Source of the DNA: Ligula intestinalis
Taxonomy: Eukaryota; Platyhelminthes; Cestoda; Diphyllobothriidea; Diphyllobothriidae
DNA length: 64,000 bases
NCBI GenBank assembly: GCA_036362985.1
Contig: JAYGXS010000006.1
Coordinates: forward strand, 16,838,864-16,902,863
Direction: 5' to 3'
Shown: one piece after another, positions 33,195-43,965 of the stretch
How the letters are laid out: each line of letters begins with the position of its first letter
Position numbering within the stretch: the first letter of the stretch is position 1
Notes under the pieces: generated by a model
Told to the model about the DNA's origin: nothing
Database searches by the model: none
The model's input: the letters and a program-made list of their open reading frames with translations, nothing else
Made by a program: the position numbers and the translations under genes

Positions 33195-34371
33195 GTTGCG
33201 GAAGAAGAAGATTAGATCACTAGAGATCACCTTTATTGGTCTGACGTTTCGATCTCGGACGCGGATTCTTTATCAGGGAAATTAGCAGAAAGTAGTAGCA
33301 GAAACGGGTTATACATGCACAGGAATTTGCAGTACTTATGGGACACAGCCATTACTGCACACGTATGACAGATGACAACAATTAAAGATGATTGCCCTCT
33401 TGTGTGTTGCTTGCTTGATGACCGGCATGCGGACCGTGACCTGCTGAAATTGCATCATCCGTGGTGGAATTGGGCGTGATTATTGCCCAGCCATCTGGTT
33501 CTCCGGTGTTGGTGTAAGACGTCGCCGGGGCCTGTGCGTTCCCCAAGTGGCGACTTGCTTTAGCCAAATTGAGCTTCAACACCGAATATGGATTGAACAC
33601 GTCGTTACACTTGTTTTTGGACTGGGGGGCCGTGCAACATACCTCAAGTAATTCTCGGCTCACACGACTATCATCTCTTGCAAGATATTCAGCCTCATCA
33701 AATTGGATTGTGTGGCCGGTTCTCGTCGAATGAACCGCAACGTGATAAGTGACATTATTCCGCCGCACTGCCGCTGCGTGTTTGGCAGTTCGCGTATTGA
33801 GAGGCTTGCCAGTTTCTCTGATGTAGTTGCTTTGTCCGCAACTGCACCAGATCCTGTAGACAACTCTAGGTGTTTCTTGCCGTGACAATGGGTCTTTTGG
33901 TTTCGTTATCTGACGCCTTATGGTTGCCTCCGGTCTGTGTGCGACTCCAACTCCAAGTAGTACGAGAAGGCGGCTGACGGCCTCCTAGACCTTTTTGACG
34001 TACGGGATCGCTCACCAAAATTTGGGGTCGGTGCGCTTTGGTTGGTCATCTCGTTTGCCAGCAGCGGTTTAATAAATTGCGTGGGTAACCATTTTCTCTG
34101 AATACCCGTCGAAGATATTGTAGTTCGGCAACTTTGTATTCTGGTCCACTATTTTGCGTCCCAACACGCTGATAAATCGCCCTGCTTTTGTGGCTGATTG
34201 CATGGTTGTTTTTGAAGTGCAGTACTTGCATTATGTTTGACGCTTACCTGAATACTTTTTTCGGGAGGCCACTGCAATCTTTGCGGCGGATGGGGATATA
34301 AAGGAAGGCCAGCTGGTTGTTATCTTTGTCATCCGTCGTAAGCTGTATGTTCGGGAAGGCGCTGTGGAGAC
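33195..34371 (-). mobile_element. Penelope-like element PLE-B (copy at 33 kb)
   Basis: Minus strand: RT end (near 34,350-34,260, NNQLAFL…), linker (34,231-34,046, ending FRENGYPRN), GIY-YIG region (33,888-33,382), then a 3' region with hammerhead-like sequence (33,290-33,244) ending at a GAAGAAG run. Several frame breaks make it inactive. Confidence 0.8.
33382..33888 (-). pseudogene. PLE-B GIY-YIG endonuclease and C-terminus
   Basis: 168 codons open. It reads VVYRIWCSCGQSNYIRETGK, the family's C.CG…Y[IV]GET pattern with the motif glycine replaced by Arg here (YIRET against YVGET in the 41 kb copy). Downstream are HSTRTGHTIQFDEAEYLARD and SRELLE, the conserved tail of the module. Upstream coding continues in other frames. 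Probably dead. Confidence 0.8.
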
Positions 34372-34424
34372 TTACGCAAATTGTTCATGCTTTCATCAGC
34401 ATTCCGTCGCATAAATGTATGCGC
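34372..34424 (+). repeat. Direct repeat right of PLE-B copy
   Basis: Partner of 33,109-33,160, about 80% identical by eye. It could be a long target duplication, a pseudo-LTR end, or coincidence of an older repeat. Confidence 0.7.
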
Positions 34425-36456
34425 TGGCATGCAGAGTCACCACCAATCTAACATATTAGGTATAGCCGGCCTGCGTGCCTCCTTGTTTCATTAAATTGAT
34501 AGTATTGCCAGTGCTCTTGGCCATGGCCTCGTAGTTCGTTTAGTTCCATGGTCGGCTGCACCCAACCTCTGTCGCTGCTGTCGAAGGTTCCCATTCTAAT
34601 GGCCTGCCGACGTTTTCACCGTTGATAAAACAAATTTACGATGTCAGTGTGTAGTGCACAAAAAGGGCTTCATACACATCAAGTTATCCCTTTAATTTTG
34701 CTGGCATTGTCGGTAGTATCCCCTGGTTAGCGCACGGATTTCGCTTATTGCGACTCATCAGTTTCGCCACCAACCAACGAGCACAATGTGGTCAAGTATT
34801 TCCTCGTCCGTGACAGAACTATGAGATTCCACTTCCCTCTCACCTGTACGTGACTAGTGTAAACACCGTTTGCACTGGCAGTGTGGCCAAATGCGCCGCA
34901 GCTGGGCTCCCTCATCCTCATTTAAAATGGCCCATAAACTTCCTCAACCAGTTCAGGTTTCATGGCTCTGAATTAAACTTCAGAACTGGTTTCGCGTTGC
35001 GTGCTATCCGATTGAGTTGTGTCTCAGGTGATATCCAGTTGTGCGAGTGATTAATATTCTATTCATGGATGAAGGTTTACTGATCGCTAACGGAACTCAC
35101 TCGTCCCGCTCTGGCTCGGGGCTCAGTTTAGAACCCCATCTTCAGCTGCAAAGTGGTTAGTTGTGTGAGCAAATTTGAACTTTGGATTTCTTATCAACGG
35201 GTTGCGAGTTCCAGCCTCCGTTGGAACACCACCTGAGATTGGGTAGGCCTGGCTGCTGAACTTTAATGAGCCAGAAGTGGTCATTCCAGTCTCTTTTGCC
35301 GCTGCTGGCAATACTCATCGATCAACCTTCCCCTACACCAGATATTCAAGGCGAACTGCTCAGGCAAACTTTAAAAAAGCCTTCTATAACCTGTGATCTT
35401 GTAAATGATAACCCTCCTTATTGCAGGGTATGCGAAATATGGAAACTTGTACAGCCGGACAACGAAGCAAAGGCAAAAGGACAACATTTTGCTCTGTGAT
35501 TATTTTAGAAGGACGTGACCGACCCCCTCTCAAACGGTCTTCTCTCCTCCCCAATCATCCGCAACCGGGCTGTGTTGCATGTCTGCGGATGAGTCCTGAT
35601 CTGTGTCCGGGTTTTTCCGAGCATACGTTCGCCACGCACGCATACACAGCGGGGGATGGACTACCGCCAGCTTCCACCACAATGTTGCTCGTCGTCGCTA
35701 GGTTTCCGGGACCTACTCGACTCAGGGAGCAGGTGTTTTGGACTGCACGGAGTATTGCACGCATGTCTGCGTGATCGCGGCGTCTTCTTGTCAGGACTTT
35801 CTCATTCCGACGTTGCCGAGTCCGTTACGCCAACCCCCTCCCCCGCGCAGTGTGACAGTGAGATGGGGGGGGGAGGAACCCCATACGAGGTCGTTGCTGA
35901 GTCGAAAAACGGAAAGGATGCGGGTTCGATGCGTGGCGAGAGGACTTTCTTCTAGTGTGTTGCTGTGTCGTCAGGGGGAGGGATGACCCCCCACTGGAGA
36001 CTCGTCCTGATGACCATTTAAATGCTAAGTTCTCGCCCGTTTCATCGGGGCGCTGTTCGTTGTTCTGCTTTACTCATACCCCCAGAGGTAGATGCGAAAA
36101 TTAGAAAAAAAGATTAATTCTGATTAAAATTTGCATCTTTAAACCTACTCACGGATGAGCGCATTAGTCTAGTGACTACACGAATCCCTGTCTCACACAT
36201 TCGTGACGGAGAAACTGACACTTATTATGGAGGACTCTTTACCAATAGTAAGACAGAGTAGTGTAGTGGTTTCGAGATCATTCCCGTAGCCAACTCGTCG
36301 GTAGCTTTTCCAGTGGCCTGTATGGGTATATGCCCTCCATAACTGACTGACCTGACCGCCTGGGATGTCATCATGGTCGATCGAACCTTCCCAGCATGGA
36401 ATGACTAGGTGTGGCACAATCCTTACCAAAAGTAAAGTGACAAATTTTCGTGCCTT
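34425..36456. other. Intergenic with SINE and GC-rich patch
   Basis: A SINE lies at 35,087-35,335. From about 35,520 to 35,990 base composition turns GC- and CpG-rich compared with both flanks, with several overlapping short open frames but no family motif. It may be a fragment of a mobile element or an old exon. Confidence 0.45.
35087..35335 (+). repeat. SINE copy with palindrome-type head
   Basis: The head ('taacggaactcactcgtcccg') matches the arms of the 20.1-20.3 kb palindrome. The tail ('gagattgggtaggcctggctgctgaactttaatgagccagaagtggtcatt') matches the SINE tail. The tRNA-like middle is degraded ('gggttgcgagttccagcc'). Confidence 0.65.
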
Positions 36457-36924
36457 ATGCTTACATCGACGGAATCAGCCATAACTTATCCTCCCTTCAG
36501 ACATTCCAAGTTCTCCGGAATGGCAGCAGTTCATGCTTGTTACTATGGTTACCTATTAAAAAGTTATGAACTTATTATTTATGGCAGTTTACTATTCGAA
36601 CAACTTCTACAATATATCGTTTCTTTGGAAGTGAAACCTATTATCACTAGAACAGGAATGGCGTTCAACCTGCCACTGGCAAGCATCCGAGGAATTCCTG
36701 TTCAATCTTTCTATACACGAAATATTCACAGGATCTTTCTAACTTCGTACTATTTAAAAGCCCGACCATATGTTTTTAGCTTCCATGGCTGCAAGTTGCA
36801 TAGGCAAGACCTTCACCTCATCAAAGCGTCCCCAAACTATCCCCATGTGATTTTATGTATGAGCACTGCAACATTATTCTTCCAACGCTGTGAGTTCTCC
36901 GCTCGATTGTTTGCAAAGGAGTAA
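36457..36924 (+). other. Unidentified 155-codon open frame
   Basis: An unbroken frame from ATG at 36,457. The protein is rich in Tyr, Leu and Ile with one hydrophobic stretch around residues 37-57 (YELIIYGSLLFEQLLQYIV). No splice signals, domain or relatives in the window support it. It may be chance in AT-rich DNA or a remnant of a repeat. Confidence 0.15.
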
Positions 36925-39900
36925 AAATCGAATCTGTTTAGCCGTTTAAGAGGACTCAGGGTTGTTCATGTTCATCTTCTGATGTCAAATGCACTCACAG
37001 CTCTTTCGATGTAGCAAGCTTTGCAGCATTGATCTTAATCTTCTCCTGTTCTCATATTTTCGGGAATCTAAAAATCCAGCGCTTTCAGGCAGTTTTAAAA
37101 TTCGTTATTCGGCAGATATAGCTGGAGCCAATACCGATCTAACCTCGTAAACTGTGTGCCAAGATAGGGAAGATCAATTCAAGTAGCATTTATTAACATG
37201 AAACCTCGGGCCTAAATTACGGTAGATTCCCTATCGCATAAAATCTCAATCGAAATCCTGAAATGTGTTTTCCATTAAAAAACAATAATTAAGTATTGCT
37301 GCAATACTGATTAGCATACAGCATGAGTCCAAGGTATTTCAGTTAAGTTAGGGTGCTATCTTTTGACTAAACTCCTTTCTATCCGCTTGGATAGATTATA
37401 CTCTGTAGACGTGACTGCTTACTTAATATGCATTTTATCTATGGCTTCTCGGTGCCCTTATAAATTCAAATATATTTTCTAGAAAACGTGCACAAAAATA
37501 TGCATTTTTCTACTCATATGCTTAGCAAGTTATGCCTTCTTCAACTTTCTTCTTGAAGAGAGGTTATCCTTTGATCTGGTACTGTCGCTAGGATGAAAAA
37601 TATGCATATTTACACTTTGTAAAAGTATATTTGGAGCCATCTATAGGCTGCAGTAAATTCGACAAATTGATGGTTTTTTGTCTAAGCAGAGCCATTTCTT
37701 ACTTTCAAGTAAGGTATACTAAACGGGTGCAAATCCCAGAAGCCTTAGTATAAAATTTACTGTTCGTCAATTACTTTTGTAAGGCTAACTGACTTTGTGC
37801 AAATGACAGAAAGCGATTTAAATAAAATACTTTTTTCTAGGCTAATGTTTTACAAGTGATCGCCATACGAGTGGTAGGAATACTTCATTAAAGAAAACAA
37901 GGTTTCTCTAATGCATGTTATGCTTGCACATCAATAAACGTACCTGACAGTATTGCAACTTCTGCCACGATATCCTTTGCTCAGTGGCTTTTGTTTGTCT
38001 GGAACTAATTGCACTCTGCACTTACTGTTTGTACTGGTACTTGGTACGTCTGCGATCCTGCCTGATCTAGCCGGCGTCGGTGATATCGTCACGTCTGACG
38101 ATCCACGGTAGCAGATATAGAGAATTCAATCTACTCTCTTCGTCATCGGGAAAACCGAATATCAAATGTCCAGGAACCATTTCCGGTGTCATGCAGGTTT
38201 TGAGCCGACCCGCTCCCCTTTTGACGCCTCAAATTGGATAGCGGTGCCGGATCGAGAGCAGTAATACTGACCGCGTAAGGTGGACGAATGTAAACGTGCC
38301 CAAATCGCCTCAGTCGTGTTTTTTTTAATGACCTGGGATATCCTTGTGAAGTTGTCGCAGCGAATGTGGACTGCCTCAATGGATACGAAATCCGTGTATA
38401 TCTATAGAAGGATGGTACTCATTTCTCCAGAAAAATTCAGTATGTACATTCCATCTAGTTTTTTGTTCACTTTATTACTTGCTTAGTAAACAATGTGGTA
38501 GTATCTTACCGTAATACAAACTCTTACTCCAAAACAGGCTCGGATAATTTGTTACATCAACCTCCACTTTATTCTGTGAGCTGAAGGATGCTTTGTGCAT
38601 ATCCTAAGGGTTATAGTTTGATAGTGCTTGCTTTTGAATGCTGCCATCCTTTCCAATTTCAGAGATAGAGTTAACGCAATCAATAAGCTGGTAGTACATG
38701 TAATTTTACTCATGTGGCAATTTGCACTCTCCGTTGACCACTAATTGCATTTTTTAACTTTTGGCCTTTTTGGTTGGCTGGACTGGAACACCACTACCGG
38801 CCATGAACTTACCTCCAGAACTGCCGCATCGCACGTGGTCTCGGCAACCTCAACTGGATAAACAATGCAGGACATCAAAGTGCATTCATGTGTGTACAAG
38901 CCGATCACAGACAGGATCAAGCTGACCTATTAGGTCACTGCGCGTCGGACATTTTAGAATATTTGGGTTTCTACCTTTTGATCACGCCAAGTTACTCAAT
39001 GCTCCCAGTAATAAAGCTATAGCTGCCACGCATCGATGGTCTGCATCAACAGTAAAGTCTTCTCATAATCTCCGAGGACGTCATTTTCTGTATGTTGAGA
39101 TTACAGTGAGATTTGAGATTGAGGAAATGTCTGCCTATGTTATTAATTACAAAAGGTGGCAGTGCAATGTCGATTAAATTGACCGTTGGGGATTCAACTC
39201 AGAAAGATTGAAAATAGGGTTTTGATGAAAGTAATGTGAGAGCAATTGGCATTCATGCCAGAAGACTGGGTTTTTTTTGAACATTCGGTCTATTATGAAA
39301 ACTAAAATTATCATGCAAAGGCTGTTGGACTAGTGTGCATTTCACGTCATTGAGTTGTGATATCTAACTAAACGCAAGTTTATTTTTTTTGAAGTAGTGT
39401 ACGAAAAGCCCTTTTCACATCCATCGTTAACGTTTTCTCTTATGCAAATAGATTATGTCAGGAGGCGTTTACGTTCAGTTTCAAAATACGCCTGTTGTTT
39501 TTTGATCTTTTTTCAACGTATGCATACCATTTAGCATACCATGTTCGGCAGTGCTGCTTTGCAAGTAGATCCCGTAACGGATATCTGTTGAATTGTTACA
39601 TGAGAGACATAAGGCCTTTCCACACCTGCCCTTATGTGGCAAAGACCTAACAACCTGAAACCTTCAAGCTTAAGCACTAGTATGGATCGGATGTTGAATG
39701 ATACTGGGATCGCTAGACATATTCAAACTGAAATCGGTAGCTTATTTAAGCTGAAAAGTGGCTATACAGTTCTAAGATATTTCAGTCCCGTGGGGATGTC
39801 AGCCTTTGAATGAGCTTCTTTCCAAATCTTTTCATCGATGAAGCGTGACACCGAACTTAGTATGGATTCTCCCATTGCTTTTAGATGCTCTTATACCTTT

Positions 39901-40376
39901 TAGATATCTGTTATGAAAAACGTGGAAAAGACTATAATTTCATCTTAATATTTGGTAAAAGACTACATTTTATCCTAATAATATACGTAAATAAATCTTA
40001 TCTTGAATTTTAAGTGCTTGTGCTTTTTAGAAACTTTAAGACAATGAAAGGCCTGTTTATAACTGTCCGCTTTTTACTGCTGTTTATGAAGCCTATACCA
40101 TTGTCCATGGCTATTACAAAGCTCTTATGAAAACTGCTTATGTGCATTTTATTATTTATAATTTTCCTGAAGCTTTCAAGCGGCAAATGAAGGCGCACGT
40201 CAGAAGTATGGTTGTCATCTTACCAGTTGAAGTACGGTAAGTATTTTTTGAGAGGTCAGTTTCTACACACAATAATTTTTTACAAACTCACTAAATACTC
40301 GGAGAAGATTTCATTGTCAACCAAAGGCAATTGAAAAGCTCAACCTATAATATGTGTAGTCAGGAATAATAGTCAA
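36925..40376. other. AT-rich intergenic stretch
   Basis: No gene. One RTE fragment (38,050-38,380) is the only recognised element. Confidence 0.5.
38050..38380 (-). mobile_element. RTE retrotransposon 3' fragment
   Basis: The minus-strand frame reads TRLRRFGHVYIRPPYAVSIT, matching RLRWFGHVLRHPPHELTY of the element at 2.3 kb. Downstream 'tgcctgatctagccgg' is shared. Strong 5' truncation is usual for LINE copies. Confidence 0.8.
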
Positions 40377-40417
40377 AACTTGCCAATACAAGCGAACATC
40401 CGTGTCCCAGTGCAATT

Positions 40418-40454
40418 GAGAAGAAGAAGAAGAAGAAGAAGAAGAAGAAGAAGA
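40418..40454 (+). repeat. (GAA)n microsatellite at PLE-B end
   Basis: Twelve uninterrupted GAA units; read on the minus strand it is the (TTC)n run found at other PLE-B 3' ends. Confidence 0.95.
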
Positions 40455-40481
40455 CTCGATCGCTGGGACAATATGTTGATT

Positions 40482-40525
40482 CACCTGACGTTTCGATATC
40501 CGTCGCGGATTCGTCATCAGAGACA
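40482..40525 (-). ncRNA. Hammerhead-like motif, left arm
   Basis: Minus strand: stem I TGTCT (40,525-40,521) with AGGTG (40,486-40,482); CTGATGA (40,520-40,514); one extra C; stem II GAATCC:GGATATC with a bulged A; GAAA (40,494-40,491); CGTC giving a minimal stem III. The extra base between core and stem II is non-canonical. Confidence 0.5.
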
Positions 40526-40742
40526 TGAGTAGCAGAAAGGTTAAGTATGGACAGACGTTTGCAGTATTTATAGGATACAGTCATTACTGCAAGCATACAG
40601 CGACAATTAACGTTAATTGCCTTCCTGTGCGTGAACTGCTTGTTGGACGGCACGCGGGCTCTGACCTGTTGAACTTTCGTCACGAGCGGTGAGCTCGGGC
40701 ATGATGATTGCTCGGCCATCTGGCTCCCCGGTGTTGGTGTAC

Positions 40743-41497
40743 GATGAGGCGGTGGCCTGCCCGCTCCTCAAGTGACGGCTTGCTTTGACCAAATTGAATC
40801 TCAGGATTTAATATGGATTGGGCATATCGTTGCACTTGTTGATAGATTGGAGGCCCGTGACCCATGACTCAAGTAGTTCTCGGCTCACCCAATTGTCACC
40901 TCTTGCGAGGATTTTGGCCTCAGCAAATTTGAAGGTGTGGCGGGGTCTCTTCGAATGAGCCGCAACTTGAGAATTGGCATCATTTCGCCGCGCTGCAGCC
41001 GCGTGTTCGGCAATTCGCGTCCTGAGAAGTCTGCTTGTTTCTCCGACATAGTTGCTTTGACCGCAACAGCACCAGATCCTGTAGACGACCCCAGATGTTT
41101 CTTCCCGTTGCAGTGGGTCTTTTGGCTTCCTTATCTGACGCCTTATGGTTGCCTCCGGCCTGTGTTCGACTCCAACTCCAAGTGGTGCGAGAAGGCGGCC
41201 GACTGCTTTCGATACGTTTTTGACATGCGGGATCGAACGTCAAATCTTGGGGTCGGTGCGCTTTTGTTGGCCAGCTCGTTTGCGCAAGCACCGGTTGACG
41301 AAGTTACGCGGGTAGCCATTTTCTCTGAACACCCGTCGGAGGTATTCTACCTCGGCAACTTTGTCTTCTTCTTCGCTGCAGTGCGTCTCAACACGCCGAT
41401 AGAGTGTTTTTACGCAACTGCGTTTGTGGTTGATTGGGTGGTTGCTGTTGTAATTCAGTACTTGCATCGTGTTTGTCGCTTTCCTGAATCGTACGCC
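40743..41497 (-). pseudogene. PLE-B linker and GIY-YIG coding core
   Basis: Reads RRVETHCSEEEDKVAEVEYL, FRENGYPRN, then VVYRIWCCCGQSNYVGETSR with the YVG form of the GIY-YIG signature, and the tail ending near the left arm. A TGA replaces an expected Trp codon at ~41,243 and a TAA lies near 40,809. The catalytic signature itself is intact. Confidence 0.8.
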
Positions 41498-41707
41498 AAC
41501 ACCGGGGAGCCAGATGGCCGAGCAATCATCATGCCCGAGCTCACCGCTCGTGACGAAAGTTCAACAGGTCAGAGCCCGCGTGCCGTCCAACAAGCAGTTC
41601 ACGCACAGGAAGGCAATTAACGTTAATTGTCGCTGTATGCTTGCAGTAATGACTGTATCCTATAAATACTGCAAACGTCTGTCCATACTTAACCTTTCTG
41701 CTACTCA

Positions 41708-41751
41708 TGTCTCTGATGACGAATCCGCGACGGATATCGAAACGTCAGGCG
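41708..41751 (+). ncRNA. Hammerhead-like motif, right arm
   Basis: Plus strand: stem I TGTCT (41,708-41,712) with AGGCG (41,747-41,751); CTGATGA (41,713-41,719); extra C; stem II with bulged A; GAAA (41,739-41,742); CGTC (41,743-41,746). The single change from the left arm (C for T at 41,750) turns a G-U into a G-C pair in stem I. Confidence 0.5.
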
Positions 41752-41795
41752 AATCAACATATTGTCCCAGCGATCGAGTCTTCTTCTTCTTCTTA

Positions 41796-43879
41796 GTCGA
41801 AAACTTCTTATTTAGTTTGATGACGAACCGGTTTTACCTGCTTGAAAATTCACGAGAAGGTTTCGATTTTCAGACGAAAATTTATGGATTTTTTCGCTCT
41901 TTGAAGCAGACGCATTTATAAAAGATTTTAATGCTTAAGTCAGTTCCTGTTTATAAAAGTTGCTTTGAATTAATGCTTCCAATAAATCTGACTACTCCTT
42001 CACGGTCGAGGATACAATGAAAAACAGTCATCACTGTTTAATGAATTTCTAAGCTTGATCCCTGCCTTTCTTCTATATTATCTATGAGGTTGCACATCGT
42101 CGGAATAAAAGCACCGACATGGGCGGCAGAACCCGAAAACTCAAGGGCTAAATTGCCACTGTTGCTCAGGGTAAAATTTCTGCGTCTTGTCGATTCCAAT
42201 AGCGTTTTTATTTACACTAGAAGATCACAGAAACTGGATATTCAGTGAACATTTGTACGCTGTCATTCCACAAACGCCTCACCTCTTTAACAATTCATTT
42301 TTCCAAATTATTTCTGTGCACTTTTGCACAACAAAAGTGATCTGTAACAATTTTTGCATGTCACGAAAACTTATGCATTCCTGTACCATTTCAATAGAGT
42401 TTTTAAGGGCTTCGGTCATTTACTCCAAATATACTGACTGATACTGACTGAACCAAGAGAGCTGTGGACTCTGCAGGAGCGTTTTTGATTGGGCTCTGTA
42501 CGGAGACATTCACTTATTTCCCCATGTTGATCCCGTTTACTTGCAGAAACCACTGTGCGATATGAAAAACTGCCCGAATACCAAGTCAGTTTGGCCTTTT
42601 AATTTCCTTAGAAATTAATTTATTTCCTCGGTATAGATTTGTATGTTCCCGTTCTATAGACAAAAAAAGCGAAATTTGATGTATATTTTTCGGCCGAATT
42701 CCACTAGCCACTGCGGAATAACCACCAAATATACACATGTTGCCAACGGGAAAACAGCAGTATAAATTGCCATTATAATGTACCATATTAGCAGCACACT
42801 CATCAGCTAAAAGCTCAGGCATGTGTTTCGCTGGTATTCTGCCACTACTTGACACAGCTGCCAGGGGTCCGGCTTATCAGTGGGTCCCCAGGTTTCCCTG
42901 TTTTGTTTTGAAAGTTCAGCTTTTTTATTTCCTCAGAAATAAATTTATGTTCTCGGTACAGATTAGTATATTAAAGGTCTATAGGCAATGACCGAAATGT
43001 GGTGTATACATTTGGGCACTGTTAGCCTGCCGTGGCTGACGGAGTGCGGCCCAAATATATACCTGAAATGTCGCTATATGCCTATAGACCTTAAATAGAT
43101 CGACGTATACTGAGAAAATGAATTAAAACCTAGACTTTCAAAAGCCTTAAATCAACCAGAAAACAAACAGAGGGAACTGGGAGACTCACCGATGAGCTGG
43201 ACCGCTCGCTGTTGTTTCAAGCAGCGGCAGAGTACCGACGAAACACATGTCTGGACTTTTAGTTAATATCTGTGCTGCCAGTATGGTTAATTACGAAATC
43301 AAGCAATTTTGACTAGTTGAAACTAACGGCCACACCTCAGTCAGCAAGGCTGGACAGCATACGTGCGCACACACCTGTCTCAACGGCTCGTGTGAGCAAA
43401 GTGCGTCTTCGCTCAGCAGAGGCTCAGTTGAGTGGCTTTTACGTCTGAGCATGAGAATTTTCGAAGATGTGCCTTCTTAAGTACCTGGTGGATCCAGGTG
43501 GGTGAGGAAATTATTAACGATGCATACTTTTTGTATTAGTAGCTGTGACAGTTAACCCCGTTAGTCAACGCTCACGTAGGTGCACCAAGGTAAGAGATAT
43601 GTGCATATTTTCTCACGTTTAACTGGCGCACAAACACTTCAAGCCATGGTCTGATTTGAGTACATGTGCTTGCGTGAATACGAGTCAGTTAATAGCGCTG
43701 AGTTTATAAAAAACGCGTTACAACGGCACTTAGGTTACCACCGTAACACCTTCGAGCTGTACTAGGCCGAAAATCTCACAGGGTTGACAATCGCATGAGA
43801 GCTGTAAGCGGTTTGTGTCATGGCCTGTTCCGTCTCGCAGTACATGAATACATGTATTGATGCTGTCGCTAATTATGAT
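41796..43879. other. AT-rich intergenic with palindromic elements
   Basis: No gene. Holds a palindrome (42,905-43,140) and a relative (42,590-42,745). Confidence 0.5.
42905..43140. repeat. Imperfect palindrome, MITE-like
   Basis: Arms meet near 'ctgttagcctgccgtggctgacggag'. 'aaggtctataggca' occurs in both orientations (42,974 and ~43,093), and 'gaaagttcagc'/'agactttc' lies near the ends. Related sequence ('tctatag.ca', 'gaaat..ggtgta', 'ctgcggaat') occurs at 42,590-42,745 and 30,930-31,060. No coding capacity. Confidence 0.7.
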
Positions 43880-43965
43880 GACTTCAAGCATGAATCCGAA
43901 AAGACAGACGAATTAAGTCCTTGTCACACAGCGATTGCATCTACTTCTTTGCAAATGTTGTAACC
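43880..43965 (+). mobile_element. PLE-B 3' tail, degenerate
   Basis: 'catgaatccgaaaagacagacgaattaagtccttgtcacacagcgattgcatctacttctt' follows the PLE-B end consensus (gaatcc…gaaacgtcaggcgaat…agtccttgt.c.agtgat…atct.cttctt). Confidence 0.5.

Larger units (their letters stand above)
40377..41795 (-). mobile_element. PLE-B copy bounded by near-identical inverted arms
   Basis: A broken coding core (about 41,497 to 40,743, minus strand) lies between ~310-bp inverted arms. The left arm is 40,430-40,742 and the right arm 41,498-41,785; by eye they differ at about two positions. The left side continues past a (GAA)n tract to the family's outer tail at 40,377. Each arm includes the C-terminal codons, the 3' UTR and a hammerhead-like motif. 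The core is truncated within the RT (begins FRKATNTMQVLNYNSNH) exactly where the inverted arm starts. Two in-frame stops (about 41,243 and 40,809) break the core. Confidence 0.85.
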
